Source of the DNA: an alpha proteobacterium AAP38
Lineage (GTDB): Bacteria > Pseudomonadota > Alphaproteobacteria > Azospirillales > Azospirillaceae
NCBI GenBank assembly: GCA_001296005.1
Contig: LJHR01000005.1
Span: 62,001 to 126,000, forward strand
Direction: 5' to 3'
DNA length: 64,000 nt
Position numbers and translations under genes: made by a program. The number at the start of each line of letters is the position of its first letter. The first letter of the stretch is position 1. Shown here one piece after another: positions 24,934 to 33,185 of the stretch. The notes beneath the pieces are model-generated. The model searched no databases and was not told the DNA's origin. It was given only the letters and a program-made list of their open reading frames with translations.

Positions 24934-25736
24934 GCCGGCTGCGTGTCCGCCCCACGGCCCCCGATGCCGATGGCCGCACCCTGTCGGTGACCCCGGAAAG
25001 TGCGGGCTGGGGTCATGTCGGCTTTGCCCTGCACCGGTTGGCGCCGGGACAAAGCGTGTCGGGGCTGGAACCGGACCGAGAGCTTTGCCTGGTGCTGGTG
25101 GCCGGTACGGCGCGCATCATGGCGGGTGATGCCGATCTGGGCCTGACCGGCGGGCGCGAAAGCCCGTTTGTCGATGCCGCCCCTGGTGCCGCCTATATCC
25201 CCGCCGGGGCGCCCTACACCGTTACAGCGGAGGGTCCGGTCGAACTGGCTGTCTGTTCGGCACCCGGCCGGCCCGGTGGTGATGCTCGGCTGATCGAACC
25301 GGCCCGCATGGGGCGGGAGGTACGCGGTCAGGGCACCAACACTCGCCATGTGCGCAACATCCTGCCCGAGGGCGAACCCGCCGACAGCCTGCTGGTGGTG
25401 GAGGTGGTCACGCCCGGCGGCCACTGGTCCAGCTATCCCCCGCACAAGCATGATACGGCGCGGGAGCAGGAAACGCTGCTGGAGGAAACCTATTACCACC
25501 GCCTGAACCCGCCCCAGGGTTTCGCGTTCCAGCGTGTCTATACCGATGACCGGTCGCTGGATGAGACAGTGTGCGTGGAGGATGGCGATGTGGTGATGGT
25601 ACCGCGCGGGTACCATCCCGTCGGCGCCCCCCATGGCTATGATCTTTATTACCTGAATGTGATGGCGGGGCCGGAGCGCAAATGGCGTTTCCATAATGAC
25701 CCCGCCCATGAATGGATCATCACGGGACCGCGCTGA
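24930..25736 (+). CDS. iolB: 5-deoxy-glucuronate isomerase
   Basis: 268 residues with the bicupin IolB fold: LCLVLVAGTARIMAG and YIPAGAPYTVTA in the N-terminal cupin, then YPPHKHDT (metal His), EETYYHRLNPPQGFAFQRVYTDD and VPRGYHPVGAPHGYDLYYLNVMAG, which are strongly conserved in IolB. It converts 5-deoxyglucuronate to 5-dehydro-2-deoxygluconate, the IolC substrate. Its ATGA start overlaps iolE. There is a 34-nt gap to iolA. Confidence 0.93.
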   Translation: MSRLRVRPTAPDADGRTLSVTPESAGWGHVGFALHRLAPGQSVSGLEPDRELCLVLVAGTARIMAGDADLGLTGGRESPFVDAAPGAAYIPAGAPYTVTAEGPVELAVCSAPGRPGGDARLIEPARMGREVRGQGTNTRHVRNILPEGEPADSLLVVEVVTPGGHWSSYPPHKHDTAREQETLLEETYYHRLNPPQGFAFQRVYTDDRSLDETVCVEDGDVVMVPRGYHPVGAPHGYDLYYLNVMAGPERKWRFHNDPAHEWIITGPR

Positions 25737-25770
25737 ACCGCCGTTTCCCGTCAAATCAGGAACCTGAACG

Positions 25771-27273
25771 ATGCGCGAGATTTCGCATTTCATCGATGGG
25801 CAGCGCGTGCCCGGACGGTCGGGCCGTTACGCCGATGTGTTCGACCCCAATTCCGGTCAGGTGCAGGCCCGTGTGGCGTTGGCCAGCGGCGGTGAACTGG
25901 ACGCGGCCATCGCGTCTGCCGCCCGTGCGCAGCCGGCCTGGGCCGCCATGAACCCGCAGCGCCGGGCGCGTGTGATGTTCAATTTCAAGCACCTGCTTGA
26001 AAAGCACATGGACGAGCTGGCCCATCTGCTGTCGTCCGAACATGGCAAGGTCATCGCCGATGCCAAGGGCGATATTCAGCGCGGGCTGGAGGTGATTGAG
26101 TTCGTCTGCGGCATCCCGCATCTGCTGAAGGGTGATTATACCCAGGGTGCAGGGCCGGGCATCGATGTCTATTCCATGCGCCAGCCCTTGGGCGTGGTGG
26201 CCGGCATCACACCGTTCAACTTTCCGGCCATGATCCCGCTCTGGATGTTGGGGCCGGCGGTGGCGGCGGGCAATGCTTTCATCCTGAAACCGTCGGAACG
26301 CGACCCGTCGGTGCCGGTCCGGCTGGCCGAACTGCTGATGGAGGCGGGGTTACCGCCCGGCATCGTCAATGTGGTGCAGGGCGACAAGGAGGTGGTGGAA
26401 GGCATTCTGGATCACCCAACCATCCGCGCCGTCAGCTTTGTCGGGTCCAGCGATATTGCCCATTCCGTCTACAATCGCGGTTCGGCTGCCGGCAAGCGCA
26501 TGCAGTGCATGGGCGGGGCCAAGAACCATGGCATCGTTCTGCCCGACGCCGATCTGGATCAGGCCGTGGCCGATATCATCGGCGCGGCCTATGGCTCCGC
26601 CGGGGAACGCTGCATGGCCCTGCCCGTGGTGGTGCCGGTCGGCGAACGCACGGCCCTGGCCCTGCGCGACAAGCTGGTGGCGGCCATCGGCGGCCTGCGC
26701 GTCGGCGTTTCCACCGATGAACAGGCCCATTACGGCCCCGTTGTCACTGCCCAGCACAAGGCCCGCATCGAACGCTATATCGCGATGGGGGTGGAGGAAG
26801 GGGCCGATCTGGTGGTCGACGGGCGGGGATTGAGCCTGCAGGGCCATGAGGAAGGCTATTTCCTGGGTCCTACCCTGTTCGATCATGTGAAGGCCGACAT
26901 GCAGGCCTATCGCGATGAAATCTTTGGCCCCGTGCTGCAGATCGTGCGTGCCGACAGCTTTGCCGAGGCCATCAGCCTGCCGACCCGGCACGCATACGGA
27001 AACGGTGTCGCGATCTTTACCGCCAATGGCGATGCGGCCCGCGAATTCGCCGATCAGGTGGAGATCGGCATGGTCGGCATCAATGTGCCGATCCCGGTGC
27101 CCGTCGCCTATCACAGCTTCGGCGGCTGGAAACGGTCGGGTTTCGGTGACCTGAACCAGTATGGCATCGACGGCATCCGTTTCTTCACCCGCACCAAGAC
27201 CGTGACCCAGCGTTGGCCCCGCCGCCAGGGCGCGGTTGTGGACCAGAGCTTTGTGATCCCGACGATGCGCTAA
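25771..27273 (+). CDS. iolA: (methyl)malonate-semialdehyde dehydrogenase, CoA-acylating
   Basis: 500 residues of the ALDH superfamily. It shows ITPFNFPAMIPLWML, FVGSSDIAHSVYNRG for NAD binding, GSAGERCMALPVVVPVG with the catalytic Cys (~residue 285), and PYGNGVA-type C-terminal segments (HAYGNGVAIFTANGDAAREF). MmsA/IolA enzymes oxidise malonate or methylmalonate semialdehyde with CoA to acetyl- or propionyl-CoA. Placement as last iol gene makes malonate semialdehyde the expected substrate; valine catabolism would be the alternative role. Confidence 0.92.
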   Translation: MREISHFIDGQRVPGRSGRYADVFDPNSGQVQARVALASGGELDAAIASAARAQPAWAAMNPQRRARVMFNFKHLLEKHMDELAHLLSSEHGKVIADAKGDIQRGLEVIEFVCGIPHLLKGDYTQGAGPGIDVYSMRQPLGVVAGITPFNFPAMIPLWMLGPAVAAGNAFILKPSERDPSVPVRLAELLMEAGLPPGIVNVVQGDKEVVEGILDHPTIRAVSFVGSSDIAHSVYNRGSAAGKRMQCMGGAKNHGIVLPDADLDQAVADIIGAAYGSAGERCMALPVVVPVGERTALALRDKLVAAIGGLRVGVSTDEQAHYGPVVTAQHKARIERYIAMGVEEGADLVVDGRGLSLQGHEEGYFLGPTLFDHVKADMQAYRDEIFGPVLQIVRADSFAEAISLPTRHAYGNGVAIFTANGDAAREFADQVEIGMVGINVPIPVPVAYHSFGGWKRSGFGDLNQYGIDGIRFFTRTKTVTQRWPRRQGAVVDQSFVIPTMR

Positions 27274-27350
27274 GCCCGCATCCTGGGCCAACCCCCATGG
27301 CAGGGGGGCTTTCCCTTACAAAAATCCTCAAGGAATGGGAGACAAAGACC

Positions 27351-28682
27351 ATGCGTGCCCTGATCCCGATTGCAGCCCTGCTGCTGCTCGTTGCCTGCGG
27401 GCAGGAAAAGCCGGTTGTCCCGATGGCGACGGCCAGTCTTCCCCTGGTCAAGCCGGTGGCGGAAACCGCCCCCGGTCTGCCAGACAGCGTGCAGACCGGT
27501 GATGCCGATGATCCATCCTTCTGGCTGCATCCCACGGATCCCGCCAAAAGCCTGGTCATCGCGGCGGTGAAGGGATCGGGGCTGCGGGTCTATGATTTGG
27601 CTGGCAAGCTGGTGCAGCGGATCGATGCGCAGCCGGATGGCCGCTATAACAATATCGATGTGGCCTATGGGCTGAAGCGTGCCGACGGTTCCACCATCGA
27701 CATTGCGGTCGCCAGCGACCGGGGCCGCGACCGTCTGGTGGTCTGGGCCATTGATCCGGCCAACCCGGATGCCCCGCTGACCGATGTCAGCGATCCGAAC
27801 CAGGGTCCGGTCTTCCCCACCCGCCTGTCACAGGATGGGAAAAGCGAGATCGACAATCCTGTGGCAGATCAAGTCAGCGCCTATGGCCTGACCCTGTGGC
27901 AGGACAAGGCAACGGGGGAGGTGCGAGCCGTGGTGGCGCAGCGCAAGGCAGCGCGGCTGGCCGAACAGCGTCTGGTCGTGAAGCCCGACGGGACCGTGGG
28001 CCATGAACGCGCCCGCCACTGGGATTTTCCCACCAGCCACAAGGGCCAGGATTTGTGGGCGGAGCATGATACCGATCCCGAACAGGATTGGTCACCGCAG
28101 TTCGAGGGGCTGGTAGTGGACGCCGAAGCCGGCATCCTGTTCGCAGGCCAGGAGGATGTGGGCCTGTGGCGCGTCAACCTGACCACCGGCAAGGCCGACG
28201 ACAAGCCCTTCTATGAAACGCGCGGATCGGTGAAAAGCCCGTTCAACAATCCCGACAGCAAGGTGGCCCGCGATGTCGAAGGTCTGGCGCTCTATCGTGG
28301 GGCTGATGGTACCGGCTACCTGATCGCGTCCAGTCAGGGTGATGCGCATGGCGATGGCGGTCATTCGGACAATGGTGGCCTGGATGACAGCTTCGCGATC
28401 TTTGAACGCGGCGGGCAGAACCGCTATCTGGGCAGTTTCAAGCTGACGGCCAATGGCGCCATTGATGCCGGCCAGGAATGCGACGGGGCCGAACTGGTCT
28501 CCATCCCCTTGCCTGGCTATCCCAACGGCTTGCTGATGGTGCAGGACGGGTACAATGATGACCTGAACGGCATGAGCGGGGACCCGAAGGCCACCAATTT
28601 CAAATATGTCTCCTGGGCCGATGTCATGGCCGCCCTGCCGGGCACCTTGACGGTACCGGCAGGGGGCTGGTCACCGCGATAG
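27351..28682 (+). CDS. 3-phytase, beta-propeller type, lipoprotein
   Basis: 443 residues. Start ATG 27351 gives a lipoprotein signal with lipobox LVAC (Cys ~16) and is preceded by GGAGACAAAG; a longer frame overlaps iolA. The mature part is the six-bladed beta-propeller phytase domain: ADDPSFWLHPTDPAKSLVIA, GLRVYDLAGK, RYNNIDVAYG, AYGLTLW, QFEGLVVDAEAGILFAGQEDVGLWR and ARDVEGLALY, containing the acidic Ca2+-binding residues. It hydrolyses phytate from the cell surface or periplasmic face of the membrane. This is a second phytase family, unrelated to the histidine acid phosphatase at 15535. A weak CCCCC/GGGGG hairpin sits at 27292-27307. Confidence 0.88.
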   Translation: MRALIPIAALLLLVACGQEKPVVPMATASLPLVKPVAETAPGLPDSVQTGDADDPSFWLHPTDPAKSLVIAAVKGSGLRVYDLAGKLVQRIDAQPDGRYNNIDVAYGLKRADGSTIDIAVASDRGRDRLVVWAIDPANPDAPLTDVSDPNQGPVFPTRLSQDGKSEIDNPVADQVSAYGLTLWQDKATGEVRAVVAQRKAARLAEQRLVVKPDGTVGHERARHWDFPTSHKGQDLWAEHDTDPEQDWSPQFEGLVVDAEAGILFAGQEDVGLWRVNLTTGKADDKPFYETRGSVKSPFNNPDSKVARDVEGLALYRGADGTGYLIASSQGDAHGDGGHSDNGGLDDSFAIFERGGQNRYLGSFKLTANGAIDAGQECDGAELVSIPLPGYPNGLLMVQDGYNDDLNGMSGDPKATNFKYVSWADVMAALPGTLTVPAGGWSPR

Positions 28683-28700
28683 GATTGACGGGTTCCGCCG

Positions 28701-29180
28701 TCAGCTGCGCCGGGCCGCATCGATGATGGCGATGTCGATCTTCGACATCGCCATCATGGCTTCGAACGCCCGCTTCGCCTCATCACCGCCGGCGGCCAGT
28801 GCCACGGTCAGGGTGCGCGGGGTGATCTGCCAGGAGATGCCCCACTTGTCCTTACACCAGCCACAGGCACTTTCCTGGCCGCCATTGCCCACAATGGCGT
28901 TCCAGTACCGGTCGGTTTCCTCTTGATCGTCGGTGGCGATCTGGAACGAAAACGCCTCGCAATGTTTGAAGGCCGGCCCGCCGTTCAGACCCAGACAGGG
29001 GATGCCTGCCACCGTGAACTCCACCGTCAGCACGTCCCCGGCCTTACCGGACGGATAATCGCTGGGCGCGCGGTGTATGGCCGTTACGGCACTGTCGGGG
29101 AACAGTGTGGCATAGAAATGCGCCGCTTCCTCCGCGTCCCTGTCGTACCAGATGCAGATGGTGTTCTTGGCCGCCGTCAT
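28701..29180 (-). CDS. VOC/PhnB-like (3-demethylubiquinone methyltransferase-like) protein
   Basis: 159 residues from ATG 29180, which has AAGGGGACGG upstream. The glyoxalase-fold pattern ICIWYDRDAEEAAHFYATLFPDSAVTAIHRAPSDYP, FTVAGIPCLGLNGGPAFKHCEAFSF and CGWCKDKWGISWQITP is the common PhnB-type VOC family. The biochemical role of this group is unknown despite the ubiquinone methyltransferase label. It is convergent with the phytase gene and probably not part of the inositol system. Confidence 0.82.
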   Translation of the reverse strand: MTAAKNTICIWYDRDAEEAAHFYATLFPDSAVTAIHRAPSDYPSGKAGDVLTVEFTVAGIPCLGLNGGPAFKHCEAFSFQIATDDQEETDRYWNAIVGNGGQESACGWCKDKWGISWQITPRTLTVALAAGGDEAKRAFEAMMAMSKIDIAIIDAARRS

Positions 29181-29303
29181 GGTCCGTCCCCTTGCGTCTG
29201 AAAGGCGGACGTCTGCGCCGCCATGCGCAAAGGATATCATGAACGCCGTCGCCGTCCGAGCGGCGGGATACCAATCCGTCCCGCACTGGGACCAGAAAGC
29301 ACG

Positions 29304-29333
29304 AAAGCCGCCGTCATGTCTGACGGCGGCTTT
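29304..29333 (-). terminator. terminator of tRNA-Pro transcript
   Basis: Perfect 13-bp stem AAAGCCGCCGTCA/TGACGGCGGCTTT with a 4-nt loop, 33 nt beyond the 3' end of the minus-strand tRNA; the minus strand ends the hairpin with TTTCG. Confidence 0.8.
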
Positions 29334-29365
29334 TCGCGTAAGCCCTTGATCGGGCTTCGAGAGAA

Positions 29366-29442
29366 TGGTCGGAGCGACAGGATTCGAACCTGCGACCCCT
29401 AGACCCCCAGTCTAGTGCGCTACCAGGCTGCGCCACGCTCCG
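29366..29442 (-). tRNA. tRNA-Pro (anticodon GGG)
   Basis: The minus strand folds into a full cloverleaf: acceptor CGGAGCG/CGCTCCG, D arm GCGCAGCCTGGTAGCGC, anticodon stem CTAGA/TCTAG with loop CTGGGGG (anticodon GGG), T arm GCAGGTTCGAATCCTGT, discriminator A and an encoded CCA end. It reads CCC/CCU codons. Confidence 0.96.
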
Positions 29443-29653
29443 ACCTCTCGATGAACGCCGGTCGGTTTGGGCCGTCCGTCGTTCGGGCGCGGACTATAGC
29501 CACCACATTTGGGGGATGCAACGGTTGTATCAGGAAAAATGCGTTTTCCGGTCTGCCTTGCCCAAAGCGCGGGTCTGCGACCTTGCCGCTGCGCGCGACG
29601 GAGACCGGCGTCTGGGCTAGCATCCAGGCCTAAACATCTAGGAAATCCAAGGG

Positions 29654-30007
29654 ATGGACGCGGAAATCCGCCTTGTTTATGTGACCACGCCCGACCCGGA
29701 CATTGCGCGCGCCATTGCCCGTGATGTGGTCGCCGGCGGTCTGGCGGCCTGTGCCAACATCCTGCCGGGAATGGAATCACTCTATCGCTGGCTGGGAAAA
29801 CTGGCGCAGGCGGCGGAAACGGTGCTGATCCTGAAATGCCGTGCGGCCGGTTTTGCGGCGCTGGCGGCACGGGTCAAGGCCCTGCACCCCTATGATGTTC
29901 CCTGCATCATCGCCCTGCCGGTCAGCGATGGCACGCCCGATTATCTGAACTGGCTGGTGCGGGAAAGCGCCGGCGTGGCCATGCCCGTCGATGAGGAAAC
30001 AATGTGA
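29654..30007 (+). CDS. cutA: CutA-like divalent cation tolerance protein
   Basis: 117 residues with the CutA1 ferredoxin-like fold: VYVTTPDPDIARAIARDVVAGGLAACANILPGMESLYRWLGKL and YDVPCIIALPVSDGTPDYLNWLV. CutA1 forms very stable trimers; a role in copper tolerance is traditional but not well established. The stop overlaps the next gene's ATG by 4 nt. The 29443-29653 gap before it holds the tRNA promoter region and no visible gene. Confidence 0.9.
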   Translation: MDAEIRLVYVTTPDPDIARAIARDVVAGGLAACANILPGMESLYRWLGKLAQAAETVLILKCRAAGFAALAARVKALHPYDVPCIIALPVSDGTPDYLNWLVRESAGVAMPVDEETM

Positions 30008-31245
30008 TGACGGACAGCCGCCGTTCCGCCCACCTGTCGCTGGCCTATTCCAATATCGGCCATTCCACGATGCATATCATGACGGTGCTGTACCTGACCG
30101 TCGTGCTGGAGCTGACGCGGGAATGGCAGACCGATTATCAGGACCTGATCAAGCTATGGACCTTCGGGTCGCTGCTGGTCGGGCTGGGCGCGCCGATTGC
30201 CGGCTGGTTGGGTGACCGCTGGTCGGATGCAAAGATGATGGTGCTGATGTTCGCCCTGTCGGGTCTGGGCGCCCTTGCGGCGGGCTTGTCCGATACACCG
30301 GATCAGATGATGTGGGCGCTGGCCATACTGGGCCTGGGCGGGTCGATCTATCACCCGGTCGGCATCTCCTGGACCATGAAGAACGCGGAGAATCGTGGGC
30401 GGTCCATGGGTATCCTGGGCATTTTCGGCAGCATCGGTGTGGCCGGCGGCGGGGTCGTGGCCGGCGGCCTGACGGCGCTGTGGGGCTGGCATTCGGCCTT
30501 TCTGGTGCCGGGCGTGATCTCCTTGCTGTTTGGCGCGGCGCTGGCATATCACATCGCGCGCGGGCAGATCGTTGACCGCAAGGCCGACATGGTGAAAAGC
30601 CAGGCGCCGACGCGCCGCGAGATCGTGCGTGCCTTCCTTATCATGTCCGTCACCATGATGTGCGGCGGCATGATCTTCCAGTCACTGCTGACCGTGGCAC
30701 CGAAATGGTTTGAGCAGGCAGTGGGGGCCGACATGTCGGGCAGCGTGGTTGGCGTCGGCGGTCTGGTCACCCTGGTCTTTCTGGCCGGTGCCATTCCGCA
30801 GTTTCTGGGCGGGGTCCTGGCTGACCGCTTCCCCGTAAAATGGCTCTATATGGGCTGTGCCTTCCTGCAGGTGCCCTTCTATTTGGTGGCGATGCAGTTC
30901 ATGGGCTGGTCGTCGGTGTTCCTGGCGGCCCTTCTGGTCACCTTGATGAATGTGCAGATCCCGGCGGAAAACCTGCTGTTGGCCCGCTTCACGCCCGCGA
31001 AATACCGCGGCATCGCCTATGGCTCCAAATTCGTGTTGAGCTTTGGCATGGCGCCGCTGGCCGTACAGCTTGTGGCCTGGGCCTATGGTCATTCTGCGGG
31101 TCCGGAGATGGTGTTTGCTACCCTGGCGGTGCTGTCGGCTCTGGTCCTGCTGTCTGCCATGCTGCTGCCCCGTGATGATAAGGGACAGGAACAGCCGGTG
31201 ACCGATCCTGCGCGGGCGGCATTGGCGACAGGTGGCGATGATTGA
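30004..31245 (+). CDS. MFS transporter (Fsr-like)
   Basis: 413 residues with 12 predicted membrane segments. SNIGHSTMHIMTVLYLTVVLEL at the start, GWLGDRWSDAKMMVL after the third helix (the MFS loop 2-3 motif) and LGGSIYHPVGISWTMKNAENRGRSMGILGIFGSIG are like the fosmidomycin-resistance (Fsr) group of drug/metabolite exporters. It overlaps cutA by 4 nt, so both are co-expressed. Substrate unknown. Confidence 0.82.
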   Translation: MMTDSRRSAHLSLAYSNIGHSTMHIMTVLYLTVVLELTREWQTDYQDLIKLWTFGSLLVGLGAPIAGWLGDRWSDAKMMVLMFALSGLGALAAGLSDTPDQMMWALAILGLGGSIYHPVGISWTMKNAENRGRSMGILGIFGSIGVAGGGVVAGGLTALWGWHSAFLVPGVISLLFGAALAYHIARGQIVDRKADMVKSQAPTRREIVRAFLIMSVTMMCGGMIFQSLLTVAPKWFEQAVGADMSGSVVGVGGLVTLVFLAGAIPQFLGGVLADRFPVKWLYMGCAFLQVPFYLVAMQFMGWSSVFLAALLVTLMNVQIPAENLLLARFTPAKYRGIAYGSKFVLSFGMAPLAVQLVAWAYGHSAGPEMVFATLAVLSALVLLSAMLLPRDDKGQEQPVTDPARAALATGGDD

Positions 31246-31329
31246 CCATCCGCCTCCGCGCCTTCAGACCGGGTGTGCGGTTCTGACCGCTTGACGGGAC
31301 ATGGGTGCCCGCCCTATACCGCCCCCGTC

Positions 31330-31482
31330 AATTGGGGAGTAGTCCGCCGCCGGTGCAAATGCCCGGTGGTGTCCGTGTCAACAGACTTGGGGTTCGCTCC
31401 ATGGCGCGGACGACTGGCCAGCAGGCCCGTTCGACGAGACCGATGGCGCAATCGCCCTTCCCGGGACCGGGGGTGGATTGCG
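31330..31482 (+). ncRNA. yybP-ykoY (manganese) riboswitch candidate upstream of mntP
   Basis: The signature GGGGAGTAG at 31334-31342 and GAGACC at 31436-31441 flank paired segments, as in yybP-ykoY elements that bind Mn2+. A following hairpin with CGCAATC/GATTGCG arms (31447-31482) and GC-rich interior may be the expression platform, ending 23 nt before the ribosome-binding GGAG of mntP. No protein frame is credible across the element. Confidence 0.7.
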
Positions 31483-31517
31483 TTCATCGTTGCTCAGTCG
31501 TCCCCGGAGTCATTGCC

Positions 31518-32087
31518 TTGATCGCCACCACGACCTTCGCCCTGGCCCTTAGTCTGGCCATGGATGCGTTTGCTGCCGCCTTGGGCAAGGGCGCTGCCCT
31601 GCGTCGTCCCAATATGAGCCAGGCCTTGACCGTCGGTGCCGTCTTCGGCGCGTTTCAGATGGTCATGCCGTTGATCGGCTTTGCGCTGGGCATGGCCTTT
31701 GCCGATATCGTCGCCGCCGTGGATCACTGGATTGCCTTTGTCCTGCTGTCCGTGGTCGGCGGACGCATGGTGTGGGAGGCATGGAAGGGCGGGGATGATG
31801 AAGGGAACGGTGCCGGTGGCATGACGCTCACCCTCTCCGCCCTGTTCATGGCCGGGTTTGCGACCTCGGTCGATGCCCTGGCCATCGGCGTGCCCCTGGC
31901 CTTCTTCGATGAACCGATCCTGGCGTCGGCCCTCGTCATCGGGCTGGTGACATTCGGCCTCTCGACGGTGGGCGTGATGCTGGGCCGGGCCGTTGGCCCG
32001 CTGCTGGGGCGCTGGGCGGTCGGGATCGGCGGGGCCGGCTTGATGCTGCTGGGCACCAAGATCCTGGTGCAGCATCTGGGGGCGTAA
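31518..32087 (+). CDS. mntP: manganese efflux pump MntP
   Basis: 189 residues, normal MntP size, with six membrane helices. It contains FALALSLAMDAFAAALGKG near the start and FMAGFATSVDALAIGVPLAF in the second repeat, the two Asp-containing motifs that form the Mn2+ pathway. The start is a TTG at 31518, chosen because GGAG lies 8 nt upstream and homology begins here; a longer open frame runs through the riboswitch and is spurious. It exports excess Mn2+, probably induced through the upstream RNA element. Confidence 0.87.
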   Translation: MIATTTFALALSLAMDAFAAALGKGAALRRPNMSQALTVGAVFGAFQMVMPLIGFALGMAFADIVAAVDHWIAFVLLSVVGGRMVWEAWKGGDDEGNGAGGMTLTLSALFMAGFATSVDALAIGVPLAFFDEPILASALVIGLVTFGLSTVGVMLGRAVGPLLGRWAVGIGGAGLMLLGTKILVQHLGA

Positions 32088-32097
32088 GCCCCCACCC

Positions 32098-33183
32098 TCA
32101 ATCCATCAGTTCGGCACGGATGGCCAGCATCCGATCGATGTTATCGATGAACAAGCGCGTCAGCGCGGGGTCCAGGTGGCTGCCGGCAATCTGGTCCAGA
32201 TGGGCCAGCACGTCTTCCACCTTCCAGGGTTGCTTATAGGGTCGCGCCGACAGCAGGGCGTCGAACACGTCGCAGATGGCAACGATCCGCCCGCTGAGGG
32301 GAATGTCTCCCCCGGCCAGGCCCAGGGGATAGCCGCTTCCGTCCCATTTTTCATGGTGTGTGCCGGCAATCTCCGACGCCAAATCCAGCAATGCCAGCCC
32401 GCTGCCGGCCAGCAATTGCTCACCGATGCGGGCATGGGTCTTCATGATGACCCATTCATTCTCATCCAGCCGGCCCGGTTTCAGCAGGACGCGGTCGGGA
32501 ATGCCGATCTTGCCGATATCGTGCAGCGGTGCCGCCGCTGCGATCTTGGCGCACAGGACGGGTGGCAGGCCGGCCAGTTCCGCCATGACGCCGGACATGC
32601 GACCGATGCGGGTGACATGCTGGCCCGTATCCTCGTCCCGGAACTCCCCGGCGGAACACAGGCGGGTGATGATCTCAGCGCGCGTCCGCTCCAGTTCTGC
32701 CGTGCGTTCGCGCACCAGTCGTTCCAGTACCTCCGTCTGCCGCCGCTGCGCCTTGTTCAGCAGATGCAGTTCCAGAAGATTGCGCGACCGCGCCTCCAGT
32801 TCCCAGAACGCATAGGGTTTTGTCACATAGTCGCGGGCCCCGGCATCCAGCGCGCGGCGGCGCGACGCCTCGTCATTCTGCGCCGTTACCATCAGCACGG
32901 GCGGCGTTTGCGACCCCAGGATGGCCTTCAGCCGGCCAATGAAGCCGGGACCGTCCAGTCCCGGCATGCGGTAATCCAGCAGCACGAGGTCCGGCACATT
33001 GCGTTCCGCGATGGCCAGCCCCTCGAACGGGTCCATGGTGGAACTGACATTCTCAAAACCCGCCATGTCCAGCATGCCCAGAAGCAGTTCCACATTCGCG
33101 GGCATGTCATCGACGACCAGGATATGGGCGAGGCGCTGTTCATCTTCCATCGTGGAAGGGGCTGCAACGGCAGCGACATTCAT
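32098..33183 (-). CDS. response regulator with HD-GYP c-di-GMP phosphodiesterase domain
   Basis: 361 residues. Receiver domain ~18-140 (ILVVDDMPANVELLL, phosphoacceptor in LVLLDYRMPGLDG, TAQND, YVTKPY), a coiled-coil linker ~140-175 (NKAQRRQTEVLERLVRERTAELERTRAEI), then HD-GYP ~175-355 with HDIGKIGIPD, HARIGEQLL and HHEKWDGSGYP. It should hydrolyse cyclic-di-GMP when phosphorylated, as RpfG does. It is 2 nt downstream of the MHYT kinase gene and so is its likely partner. Confidence 0.9.
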   Translation of the reverse strand: MNVAAVAAPSTMEDEQRLAHILVVDDMPANVELLLGMLDMAGFENVSSTMDPFEGLAIAERNVPDLVLLDYRMPGLDGPGFIGRLKAILGSQTPPVLMVTAQNDEASRRRALDAGARDYVTKPYAFWELEARSRNLLELHLLNKAQRRQTEVLERLVRERTAELERTRAEIITRLCSAGEFRDEDTGQHVTRIGRMSGVMAELAGLPPVLCAKIAAAAPLHDIGKIGIPDRVLLKPGRLDENEWVIMKTHARIGEQLLAGSGLALLDLASEIAGTHHEKWDGSGYPLGLAGGDIPLSGRIVAICDVFDALLSARPYKQPWKVEDVLAHLDQIAGSHLDPALTRLFIDNIDRMLAIRAELMD

Positions 33184-33185
33184 GC

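Noticed and set aside
29366-29442. tRNA-Pro as a possible integration site
   Set aside because: No duplicated 3' tRNA end, integrase or composition break is visible on either side.
31305-31517. N-terminal extension of mntP
   Set aside because: It would translate the riboswitch signature; MntP homology starts at the TTG codon 31518.
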